Shown: in pieces, positions 6,658 to 13,586 of the stretch | How positions within the stretch are numbered: the first letter of the stretch is position 1 | Layout: the number at the start of each line of letters is the position of its first letter | NCBI GenBank assembly: GCA_023489135.1 | Contig: JAMDCE010000576.1 | Span: 17,937 to 31,993 of the forward strand | Length of the DNA: 14,057 bases | Origin: Chloroflexota bacterium | GTDB lineage: Bacteria; Chloroflexota; Chloroflexia; JAMDCE01 | Direction: 5' to 3' | Position numbers and translations under genes: made by a program | Notes under the pieces: model-generated | What the model saw: only the letters and a program-made list of their open reading frames with translations | What the model was told of the DNA's origin: nothing | Database searches by the model: none

Positions 6658-6770
6658 ACTGGAAATTCGTAGGGATTGCGATGCTGTTTGGCATCGGGGT
6701 CCCCTTTGTTTTATACTATAGAACGCCGATGACCGGCCGTCGAAGGTGCTCCGGCCACGAGGCAAAATAA
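6654..6770 (+). CDS. Small single-span membrane protein (38 aa), unrecognised
   Basis: I do not recognise this gene. It starts MNWKFVGIAMLFGIGVPFV, a plausible transmembrane helix at about residues 3-22 with an N-terminus carrying one Trp and one Lys. A basic tail follows (RTP, then GRRR), and it ends in EAK. Its ATG overlaps the preceding stop as ATGA, the usual arrangement for translational coupling. A typical independent Shine-Dalgarno site is not evident. The coupling and a clear hydrophobic segment are the evidence that it is real; at this length chance cannot be excluded. If real it is probably a small partner of the NrfD-like protein. Confidence 0.5.
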   Translation: MNWKFVGIAMLFGIGVPFVLYYRTPMTGRRRCSGHEAK

Positions 6771-6920
6771 GTGCTTGTCCTTCAGGGGTGTGAGCGGTTG
6801 GCCCCCTGATGCAATGCCTCACGTTGATGCTGGCGAGCCTGGTTGGGCAGGGCATTGAAGACCGTACTTAACGTTGGGTTTAGGTGTCGCAAGGGTACTT
6901 AGAGGGAGGAATCGATCTCT
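6771..6920. other. Structured spacer between the methyltransferase operon and the CoA-ligase gene
   Basis: Two inverted repeats are visible: TCAGGGG at 6782-6788 with CCCCTGA at 6803-6809, and CAATGCC at 6812-6818 with GGCATTG at 6851-6857 (loop of 32 bases). Neither is followed by a T-run, so termination is possible but not shown. I looked for a B12-box or other cobalamin-riboswitch consensus and did not see one. GGGAGG at 6904-6909 serves the next gene, with a rather long 11-base spacing. Confidence 0.4.
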
Positions 6921-8261
6921 ATGGCTCAGAAGCGGTCAGTCGGCTACTGGAATCCCAAGGCCGAAACCATGCCAAGAGAGAAACTGTGCGAGTTGCAGTT
7001 GCGTAAGCTCCAGGTGATGGTTAGCTGGGCTTATGAGAATTCCAGGCTGTGGAGGCGCAAATTCGACGAAGTCGGTTTGGAGCCGCGGGATATCCGCACT
7101 CTCGAGGACGTTCAGTTGATCCCATTCCTGACCAAGGACGAGTTTCTGGCCGCCCAGGCCAGCTGCCCACCCTTCGGGGATACGCTGGCTGCTTCGCCGG
7201 AACTGGCTGTGCGATATCACCAGACCTCGGGAACTTCAGGGCGGACTCCTCTACGAACCCTCGACGGGCGAAAGGATTGGGAGCGCCAGGCGGAGATTTG
7301 GGCCTACGGCCTTTATGCCTTTGGCGTGCGTCCTTCGGATGTCTTCTACACGCCCTTCGGCTTTAGCGTTTTCATCGGGTTTTGGGGTGCGTTCTGTGGA
7401 GCGGAGAAGATAGGTGCTCTGGTCATTCCCGGGGGCGCGCAGCCCAGTGAAGCTCGCCTGAAGCAGATCAAGGAGCTTGGCGCGACGGTGGTTTCGACCA
7501 CTCCGACCTACGCCCTTCATCTCGCATCCATCGCGGAGGAAATCGGACTGAATCTGGCCCGGGACACGCAGGTAGAACTGCTCGTCCTGACGGCCGAAAC
7601 AGGCGCCAGTATTCCCTCGACCAAGCGGCGGCTGGAGGAATTGTGGGGGGCGAGGGTTGGAGATTTTGTAGGCATGACCGAGGCAGGAAGCCTGATCGGC
7701 TTCGAATGTACCGAGCAGAGCGGAGGTGTGCACATACTCGAGGACCACTACTACGAGGAAGTGATAGATCCCAAGACGCTCAAGCCGATAGGCTACGGCG
7801 AGTGCGGCGAGAGGGTGATGACCTCCTTCGGTCGGGGCATCATGCCGGTTCTCCGCTTCCGCACGGGTGACCTGGTGGAGCGTGTTCCCAGCAGCAACTG
7901 CACCTGCGGCCGGACCTTCGACATATACAAGGGAGGGATCCTTGGTCGCACGGATGACATGAAAGTCATCCGAGGCACCAACGTGTTCCCGTCCGCGGTG
8001 GAGAACATCATCAGGGAGTACAAGGAGATCTCCGAGTTCCAGATCGTGCTGACCAAGGAAGGCTACTCCGACGAGATAACGGTTCAGATCGAGACCCGGC
8101 CGGAGGTCGGCGATAACCGTCTGGCGTTCCTGCCCTACGAAGTGGGCAACGATCTGGCCGAGGCTCACGAAGGACTTCGCTTCAACGTGGTCATAGCTGA
8201 GCCGGGCAGCCTCCCGAAGTTCGAGTTGGTGGCAAACAGGCTACAAGACCTGCGAATCTGA
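6921..8261 (+). CDS. Phenylacetate-CoA ligase family (PaaK-like) adenylating enzyme
   Basis: A 446-residue ANL-superfamily protein of PaaK size. PaaK enzymes make aryl-CoA thioesters through an acyl-adenylate in the cytoplasm. Motifs in order: phosphate loop YHQTSGTSGRTPL (99-111), the TPFGFSVFIGFWGA substrate region (144-157), VLTAETG (222-228), GMTEAGSLIG (251-260), RFRTGDLVE (312-320), a C-x-C-GRT element (327-331) and the hinge GRTDDMKVIRGTNVFP (342-357). The C-terminal motif that usually reads LPRFE-K-A-R here reads LPKFELVANR (431-440), so the usual catalytic lysine position is V437; K433 sits four residues earlier. ATG 6921 follows GGGAGG. It is separated from the methyltransferase operon by a structured spacer and may have its own transcript. 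Substrate unknown; an aromatic acid is the family norm. Confidence 0.85.
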   Translation: MAQKRSVGYWNPKAETMPREKLCELQLRKLQVMVSWAYENSRLWRRKFDEVGLEPRDIRTLEDVQLIPFLTKDEFLAAQASCPPFGDTLAASPELAVRYHQTSGTSGRTPLRTLDGRKDWERQAEIWAYGLYAFGVRPSDVFYTPFGFSVFIGFWGAFCGAEKIGALVIPGGAQPSEARLKQIKELGATVVSTTPTYALHLASIAEEIGLNLARDTQVELLVLTAETGASIPSTKRRLEELWGARVGDFVGMTEAGSLIGFECTEQSGGVHILEDHYYEEVIDPKTLKPIGYGECGERVMTSFGRGIMPVLRFRTGDLVERVPSSNCTCGRTFDIYKGGILGRTDDMKVIRGTNVFPSAVENIIREYKEISEFQIVLTKEGYSDEITVQIETRPEVGDNRLAFLPYEVGNDLAEAHEGLRFNVVIAEPGSLPKFELVANRLQDLRI

Positions 8262-8270
8262 TAAGACTTC

Positions 8271-8304
8271 GTTCATACTCTCCTCTTTATCTTAGTATAT
8301 GAAC
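8271..8304. promoter_or_regulatory. Inverted repeat spanning the comEC start codon
   Basis: GTTCATA (8271-8277) and TATGAAC (8298-8304) are perfect inverted arms around a 20-base T-rich spacer. The downstream arm contains the comEC ATG (8299-8301). As RNA this could hide the start codon; as DNA it could be an operator. TATCTT at 8288-8293 is a possible -10 placed so that transcription would begin at or near the ATG. Confidence 0.35.
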
Positions 8305-10629
8305 GCTATCGTTGCCTGCTCTGCCTGGTTGATCGGTATCTACGTTGGCTCTCTGTTCCAGGCCCCTTTTGAGGTCGTTGCTCTGGGTGCCCTCCTGTTT
8401 GGCGGGCTGGCCATCATCTGGTGGACATTGCCGGGCGTGCGCTGGTCTGGCTTGTTCGCTCTGGTGATTCTCCTCGGCATCACTCGCTCCGACACTAGCT
8501 TTCAGCCCGCTGCCAATCCGCTTTCTCCACCGTCAGGCACTTCCAATGTGAGGATCACCGGTACGGTGGTGTCGGAACCGGAGAGAAGGGATCGCAGCAC
8601 GCTCCTGGTGGTAGAGGCAAACCACATTCTATTGGACGAATGGGAGCCGGCTTCGGGGAAACTGTTGGTCCGGGTGGCCCGATTCCCCGAGCACAAGTAC
8701 GGCGATGTGCTGGACCTGTCTGGAGTCCTGAAGCAGCCCAGGGTGTTCGAGGATTTCGATTATCGCGGCTACCTCGCGCGCAGGGGAATCGGCTGGGTGA
8801 TGGACTTTCCGACGGTGAAGAAGGTTGGCTCAGACGAAGGAATTCCGATCTTGCGCTGGGTGTACGATCTGCGCGCAACCCTTACCGCCACGCTCAACCG
8901 GAGCCTTCCTGAGCCCCAGGCTTCTCTGGCCGCCGGGGTATTGCTGGGCATCCGCACCACCATTCCCGACGACCTGCTCGAAGCCTTCTCCCGCACCGCC
9001 ACCTACCACATTCTGGCTGTTTCCGGGATGAACATCAGTCTCCTTTGTGGCTTGCTGGGGATCATCGGCCGTCGCTTGTTGAGCCGCAGGTTCAATCTGG
9101 CCTTTCTGCTGGCCGGAATCCTTGGCTACGCCGCGCTGGTCGGCCCGCAGCCGTCCGTCGTGCGCGCGTCGATAATGGGCGGGTTACTGGTGGTTGCCGC
9201 ATACCTCGGTCGTCCGGCAGACGCGGTTGTCTGGCTGCTGTTGTCGGCGGCGGCTATGGCGGCCTACGATCCCGGCGTCTTGGGGGACGTAGGATTTCAA
9301 CTCTCGTTCGCGGCGACCGCCGGCCTGGCGCTGTTCGTACCGCTCCTTCAGCCCTGCTTCGGCAAGCTACCACGATGGCTGGGCGAAGGCCTGGCCGTTA
9401 CTCTTGCCGCTCAGATCGCCACGGTGCCAATAACGGCCCTAAACTTCGGGCAGCTATCGCTGGTAACGCCCCTGGCCAACCTTCTGGTCGAGCCTGCCGT
9501 CCTTCCTCTCATGATCGGGGCAGCCTTAACCTCCGCGCTGGGAATCTTGTTCGAGCCTGCCGGGCAGCTCGTCGGCTGGATTACCTACTTCGTCGCCGGT
9601 TACATGGTCGTCGTCGTGGAGTACCTGGGAGGTGAGCCCTGGGCCTCGGTATCGCTGGGCAGGTTTGGCTTGTTACCCGTGGTGCCCTATTATCTTACCC
9701 TCGCCATCGTTCTGCTTGGAAGTCGCAAGCATATCCCAGGGTTCGGAACGGATTGGTGGTCACTGCTTTCCCGCTTCTCGGCAAAATGGGTGCTGGGGGG
9801 ACTGGGTGTGGCTGCTTTGGTCGTCTGGGCCGGGGCGCTGACCGTTCCTAGCGGTCCGACCGTGGTGTCGTTTCTCGACGTGGGCCAGGGGGATGCCATC
9901 CTGATGCAGACCGCTTCCGGCAGGCGGGTGCTGGTCGATGGCGGCCCCAGCCCCTCCGCGATATCCAATCTTCTTGGTCGGCGGCTGCCCTTCTGGGATA
10001 GGTCCATAGATCTGGTGGTGCTGACCCACGCCAATGAAGATCACCTCGCGGGCCTGACGGAAGTGATCGAGCGTCAGGACGTGAAGCTTGTTCTTGAGCC
10101 GGCCGTTCCATCCACCTCTGCCAGCTACCTTCGGTGGCTGGAATCCATTCGCCGGAGGAACGTCAAGGCCATAGCCGCCAGAGCGGGACAGGAAATCCCG
10201 CTGGACGAGGAGAGCCGGCTCCTGGTCCTAAATCCCCAGAGTGAGTTCGAGACCGGAGACAAGGTTGATCTCAACGAGAATTCCGTCGTGCTGAAGCTGG
10301 TGGTCGGAAACGTCTCGGTGCTGCTAACGGGCGATGCCGGGAAGGAGGCGCAGGGCAGGATGCTTTCGTCCGGCCAGGACCTATGGGCGACCATCCTCAA
10401 GGTGCCGCATCACGGCGCGGCGGGATCTCTAGACGCCGGTTTTCTGGACGCCGTGCGACCGGCAGTTGCCGTGATCTCGGTCGGGGCGAGCAACCGTTTC
10501 GGCCATCCGGGGGCGGAGACGCTATCCAGGCTTGAAGGCATCAAGGTATACCGCACCGACATCGACGGCACGGTGGACGTGGGCATACAGGGAGATGGCT
10601 ACTGGGTAAGGGCCGCGGGCAGACGCTGA
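8299..10629 (+). CDS. comEC: ComEC/Rec2 DNA internalisation channel
   Basis: The 776-residue protein is full length for the family that carries single-stranded DNA across the inner membrane in natural transformation. Two or three N-terminal membrane spans (1-62) precede an OB-fold domain (about 80-175, with GDVLDLSGVL and DYRGYLARRGI). The Competence membrane domain follows (about 205-475) with the signature HILAVSGMNI (237-246). The C-terminal metallo-beta-lactamase-like domain (about 520-776) shows FLDVGQGDA, LVDGG (545-549), THANEDHLAGL (576-586), LLTGDAG (675-681), VPHHGAAGS (702-710) and FGHPGAE (734-740). The HxHxDH-type metal motif reads HANEDH here. No Shine-Dalgarno site precedes ATG 8299. 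No other competence genes are in the window, which is common for comEC. Confidence 0.95.
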   Translation: MNAIVACSAWLIGIYVGSLFQAPFEVVALGALLFGGLAIIWWTLPGVRWSGLFALVILLGITRSDTSFQPAANPLSPPSGTSNVRITGTVVSEPERRDRSTLLVVEANHILLDEWEPASGKLLVRVARFPEHKYGDVLDLSGVLKQPRVFEDFDYRGYLARRGIGWVMDFPTVKKVGSDEGIPILRWVYDLRATLTATLNRSLPEPQASLAAGVLLGIRTTIPDDLLEAFSRTATYHILAVSGMNISLLCGLLGIIGRRLLSRRFNLAFLLAGILGYAALVGPQPSVVRASIMGGLLVVAAYLGRPADAVVWLLLSAAAMAAYDPGVLGDVGFQLSFAATAGLALFVPLLQPCFGKLPRWLGEGLAVTLAAQIATVPITALNFGQLSLVTPLANLLVEPAVLPLMIGAALTSALGILFEPAGQLVGWITYFVAGYMVVVVEYLGGEPWASVSLGRFGLLPVVPYYLTLAIVLLGSRKHIPGFGTDWWSLLSRFSAKWVLGGLGVAALVVWAGALTVPSGPTVVSFLDVGQGDAILMQTASGRRVLVDGGPSPSAISNLLGRRLPFWDRSIDLVVLTHANEDHLAGLTEVIERQDVKLVLEPAVPSTSASYLRWLESIRRRNVKAIAARAGQEIPLDEESRLLVLNPQSEFETGDKVDLNENSVVLKLVVGNVSVLLTGDAGKEAQGRMLSSGQDLWATILKVPHHGAAGSLDAGFLDAVRPAVAVISVGASNRFGHPGAETLSRLEGIKVYRTDIDGTVDVGIQGDGYWVRAAGRR

Positions 10630-10650
10630 GAGGCGTGCGAGAGAGGGATT

Positions 10651-10687
10651 CTGGTGGTGCTGCCGGCATAGCCGGCACCACCACCAG
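10651..10687. terminator. Strong hairpin between convergent comEC and gcdA
   Basis: A 17-bp stem with one mismatch (10651-10667 paired with 10671-10687) and an ATA loop lies 22 bases after the comEC stop and 11 bases after the gcdA stop on the other strand. Its position suggests a two-way terminator. Neither side has a T-run, so it could instead be a repeat-type palindrome or an mRNA 3'-end stabiliser. Confidence 0.55.
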
Positions 10688-10698
10688 AGCTAAGCCAA

Positions 10699-12432
10699 TT
10701 ACCCCTTTATGATCCTGGGCAGGATCATCTGATGCTGAGGACAGATGGACTTCGGGTTTTGGTAAGCGCAATTGGCGAAGGCGACCAAATACTTCCGAAT
10801 ATCCGCGAAGGAGACAACCTCGTCGACGAAGCCCGTTTTGGCGCAATAGGCCGGACGAGACTTGTCGTAGTACTCCTGGGCCAGGGTGTTCATCTTGTCG
10901 ATGACGGGCTGCAAAGGCCGTCCCGCCTCTTGTTCTTTCACCAGTCTCCTGGCGTACGACGCTGCCGCGGCGGTTTCTCCGTGCATCACGTAGATTTCGG
11001 TGGTCGGCGTCCCCAGGGTGAAAGCGTTGTGGTTGTTGGCTGTGGGACCGCCCATGAGGTAGTGAGCGGCGGCCGTGCCTTTCCTCAGAACCGTCAGCAT
11101 CATCGGAACGTCGGTCTGCTCGATGGAGTAAATCAACGCCTGGCCAAGTCCCAACAGCTCTGCCTTCTCGGCATAGTCGCCCACGTCGATGCCTGTGGTA
11201 TCCTGGAACCAGATGATAGGAATGCGGTCTCTGCCGCAGAGGGTCACAAAGGCGTTCATCTTGATGAGTCCCTCGCGGTAGAGTTTGCCGCCGATTCCCT
11301 GATAGGGCGCGTAGTCCGGGTAGCCCCTCGGCAACATGCCCTGGCGATTGCCGATAATGCCCATCAGAAGGCCGTCTATCTTTGCCAGGCCGGTGTAAAC
11401 CTCGGGTCCGTAGCCGGGTCTGAATTCCATGTGCTCGCTGTTATCGGTAAGCCGGGCCACGACCTCGTCGAAGTTGTAGGCCATTTTCTGGTTAAAGGGG
11501 ACCAGATAATCGATCTCAGTGGGAGAGAGCCGGGGCTCGTTCGGCTCGGCCACCCGGAAGAATTTGGGATCATAGGCCGGCATGGCTTTCATGAGATCTT
11601 TGAGCCCGTCCAAGACCCCTTCTTCGGTCTCATACACGGCCTTGAAGAATCCGGTGGAATCGTAGTGGATTTCCACTCGGCCGGGTGGGACTTCCTTGAA
11701 GCCTTTGGTAGCGGCGATAATGGCCTCGGCCCCTTCCTCGTCAAAGTGACCTTTGGGGCTCATACCACTGACGATTCCTGCGCCCCCGACCGCGATGTTG
11801 CAGTTTTTGTGAGCCAGAAGATACGTTGGGCTAATCCCCTGGTACCCCCCGCCGGCCGGATTGGTGCCCCAGATGCCGGCCAGGGCCGGGATTCCCATTT
11901 GCGCCAGCTCGGCGTGCCGGAAGAACGTTGTCCCACTGCCCCGACGGTTGGCGTATACTTTTTCTTGTTCGGGCAGTTTCACGCCGCTGCAGTTGACCAA
12001 CCATACCAGAGGAATGTTGAGTCGTTTGGCCAGATCAGTTACTCTCAGGATATTCTCTGATTGACCGGCGATCCAGGCCCCGGCCAGCACCTTGTTATCA
12101 AAGCCGATGACGACGGCCCATTTTCCACCTATCCTGCCGATCCCGTCCACCACGCCGGTAGTTCCGGACTCTTCTTGCAGGGGGTCGAACAGGGTGTGCA
12201 AGGGGCACCAGGACCCGGGATCGAGAAGGTATTCGAGCCTTTGATGCACGGTCCACTCGCCGCGCTTGTTCAGCGTCTCGGCAGGGAGGCCCGCGTTCCT
12301 GGCTTTCTCCACCGCTTCGGCGATCGTGTTTTCTACCCCTCGGATTTGTTCAACATTGGCCTCCATCCTTTGCTTCTGCGAATCGGAGAGAGGTTTGCCA
12401 AATTCGGTCATCTTTTCGAAGTATGGTCGCAT
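10699..12432 (-). CDS. gcdA: Glutaconyl-CoA decarboxylase alpha subunit (biotin carboxyltransferase)
   Basis: The 577-residue protein closely matches my recollection of Acidaminococcus GcdA (about 587 residues). It would transfer the carboxyl group of glutaconyl-CoA to the biotin of the gamma subunit; the membrane beta subunit then decarboxylates carboxybiotin while exporting sodium. Diagnostic stretches are NKRGE (55-59), DPGSW (71-75), VNCSGVKLPEQEKVYANRRG (146-165), IWGTNPAGGGY (187-197), AVGGAGIVSGMSPKGH (214-229), the later GIGGKLYREGLIKMN and DTTGIDVG...AEKAELLGLGQ, and the C-terminal SICPQHQMILPR. It starts after GGAGGG (12440-12445, complement) with a 7-base gap and has a clear promoter. 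The biotin-carrier and membrane subunits are not in the window. Acyl-CoA carboxylase beta subunits are relatives, but this length and the C-terminus favour GcdA. Confidence 0.92.
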   Translation of the reverse strand: MRPYFEKMTEFGKPLSDSQKQRMEANVEQIRGVENTIAEAVEKARNAGLPAETLNKRGEWTVHQRLEYLLDPGSWCPLHTLFDPLQEESGTTGVVDGIGRIGGKWAVVIGFDNKVLAGAWIAGQSENILRVTDLAKRLNIPLVWLVNCSGVKLPEQEKVYANRRGSGTTFFRHAELAQMGIPALAGIWGTNPAGGGYQGISPTYLLAHKNCNIAVGGAGIVSGMSPKGHFDEEGAEAIIAATKGFKEVPPGRVEIHYDSTGFFKAVYETEEGVLDGLKDLMKAMPAYDPKFFRVAEPNEPRLSPTEIDYLVPFNQKMAYNFDEVVARLTDNSEHMEFRPGYGPEVYTGLAKIDGLLMGIIGNRQGMLPRGYPDYAPYQGIGGKLYREGLIKMNAFVTLCGRDRIPIIWFQDTTGIDVGDYAEKAELLGLGQALIYSIEQTDVPMMLTVLRKGTAAAHYLMGGPTANNHNAFTLGTPTTEIYVMHGETAAAASYARRLVKEQEAGRPLQPVIDKMNTLAQEYYDKSRPAYCAKTGFVDEVVSFADIRKYLVAFANCAYQNPKSICPQHQMILPRIIKG

Positions 12433-12494
12433 TAATGATCCCTCCTTCTACTGCTCCGTAGAAAGGCCTTTGCCACAGGCCCCTGAGCGGCGCT

Positions 12495-12523
12495 ATTATA
12501 GCATACGCGACTATGTGGAACAA
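12495..12523 (-). promoter_or_regulatory. Sigma-70-type promoter for gcdA
   Basis: On the - strand: TTGTTC (complement of 12518-12523), a 17-base spacer ending in TGC (an extended -10), then a perfect TATAAT (complement of 12495-12500). Transcription would begin near 12488, giving a leader of about 55 bases before the gcdA ATG. Confidence 0.75.
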
Positions 12524-12717
12524 TCGCCTGCCCGAGCTAGTATACAACCAGGCCGGCTGTTCGGGGCGCCTCCAGGATTCCCCATTCCCAGCGCTCGCTT
12601 GGCCGGGCCCACGGCGTCGGAGTCCCGGGCGCAAGCGCCAGGCGGGTTAGGTCAGGCAACGTCATAGGAGTCGTCCTGATTGTGCACCCGGTGCGTCGCA
12701 AGTTTAGACACAGGTAG
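12524..12717. other. Central part of the divergent gcdA/SDR spacer
   Basis: The divergent gap as a whole is 355 bases (12433-12787), including the two promoters annotated separately. In this central part I see short palindromes: GGCGC-AA-GCGCC at 12628-12639 and GCACC-C-GGTGC at 12684-12694. The second lies 23 bases before the SDR -35 box and could be a regulator site. Open frames here on either strand show no protein-like pattern, and no RNA gene is evident. Confidence 0.4.
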
Positions 12718-12746
12718 TTGAATAACGAGCGCCGGCACTGTATCAT
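12718..12746 (+). promoter_or_regulatory. Probable sigma-70-type promoter for the SDR gene
   Basis: TTGAAT (12718-12723), a 17-base spacer, then TATCAT (12741-12746). The -10 lies within a partial dyad (CACT at 12736-12739, AGTG at 12747-12750) that may be an operator. Predicted initiation near 12753 leaves a short leader of about 35 bases. Confidence 0.55.
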
Positions 12747-12787
12747 AGTGGGCGTCAATCTGGATTATGGAGGCCTGATTATCTACG

Positions 12788-13525
12788 ATGAAGTTGGAAG
12801 GGAAGGTCGCAATCGTTACCGGTGCCGGACAGGGCATTGGCAGGGCCGTTGCCGTTACCTTTGCGCAAGAAGGGGCCAAGATTGCCCTGGCCGCACGAAC
12901 AGAATCGTCGCTGGCTGAAGTTGCGGAGGAGATCAGGCGCATCGGTGGGGAAGCCATCGCCGTCCCCACCGACGTGGCCAACATCGCCGATGTGGAGAAT
13001 CTCTTCGCCAGGACCGTCGAACGCTACGGTAAGGTAGACATAGTGGTGAACTCTGCCGGCTTTACCCGCCCGGCGCTCCTGCACAAGATGACCCAGCAGC
13101 AGTGGGACGACGTGATCAACGTCCATCTCAAAGGAACCTTCAACTGCATGCAGATGGCGGCCAGGAACATGATGGAGCAGAAGAGTGGCAAGATCATCAA
13201 CGTGGTATCTTCCGCGGGCCTGGTGGGCACCATCGGCCAGGTGAATTACAGCGCTGCCAAAGCGGGCATTATCGGACTGACCAAATCGGGAGCCAGGGAG
13301 CTGGGGCAGTACAATATCACCGTGAACGCTATCTCGCCGATGGCTGCAACTTCGATGACCGAGAAGATACGGACGGATCCGAGGTTGGTCGACAAGTACC
13401 TCGACAAGATGGTAATTCGTCGTTGGGCCGAACCGGAGGAGATCGCGCCGGCCTTCGTCTTCGTGGCAACCTGCGACTACATGACCGGGCAAGTTTTGCC
13501 CATCGACGGCGGCACCGTGATCTAA
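12788..13525 (+). CDS. Short-chain dehydrogenase/reductase (FabG-like)
   Basis: A complete classical SDR of 245 residues that reduces or oxidises a carbonyl/hydroxyl with a nicotinamide cofactor. The Rossmann motif TGAGQGIG is at 11-18; R37 after the second strand hints at NADP(H). TDVAN is at 61-65. NSAG (88-91) replaces the common NNAG. The catalytic residues are S141 (or S142), Y154 and K158 in YSAAK. The family C-terminus GQVLPIDGG is at 234-242. The usual PG after the sixth strand reads SPMAATSMT (183-191), so the substrate loop may be unusual. ATG 12788 is the only sensible start, with a distant GGAGG at 12769-12773 (14-base gap). It is divergent from gcdA and could act on a hydroxyacyl-CoA or ACP; the substrate is not determined. 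Confidence 0.88.
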   Translation: MKLEGKVAIVTGAGQGIGRAVAVTFAQEGAKIALAARTESSLAEVAEEIRRIGGEAIAVPTDVANIADVENLFARTVERYGKVDIVVNSAGFTRPALLHKMTQQQWDDVINVHLKGTFNCMQMAARNMMEQKSGKIINVVSSAGLVGTIGQVNYSAAKAGIIGLTKSGARELGQYNITVNAISPMAATSMTEKIRTDPRLVDKYLDKMVIRRWAEPEEIAPAFVFVATCDYMTGQVLPIDGGTVI

Positions 13526-13586
13526 GTGCTCATCCAATAACGTTTGTCGGATAGGCTGGAAGTAGCGACAAAAGAGGAGGTCAATA

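Noticed and set aside
6771..6920. Possible cobalamin riboswitch ahead of the CoA-ligase gene
   Set aside because: The region can fold, but I could not find a B12-box or the conserved core. A covariance-model search would settle it.
7251..8168. - strand open frame of 305 codons opposite the PaaK-like gene
   Set aside because: The + frame carries ordered ANL motifs across the same bases; the - frame has no protein-like pattern.
10732..12060. Long + strand open frame (442 codons) opposite gcdA
   Set aside because: The - strand frame is a clear GcdA homologue along its whole length. The + frame has no recognisable domain and is antisense shadow in high-GC DNA.
12266..12758. Open frames on both strands across the divergent spacer
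   Set aside because: They cross the gcdA promoter and start region, lack ribosome sites and have no recognisable protein features.
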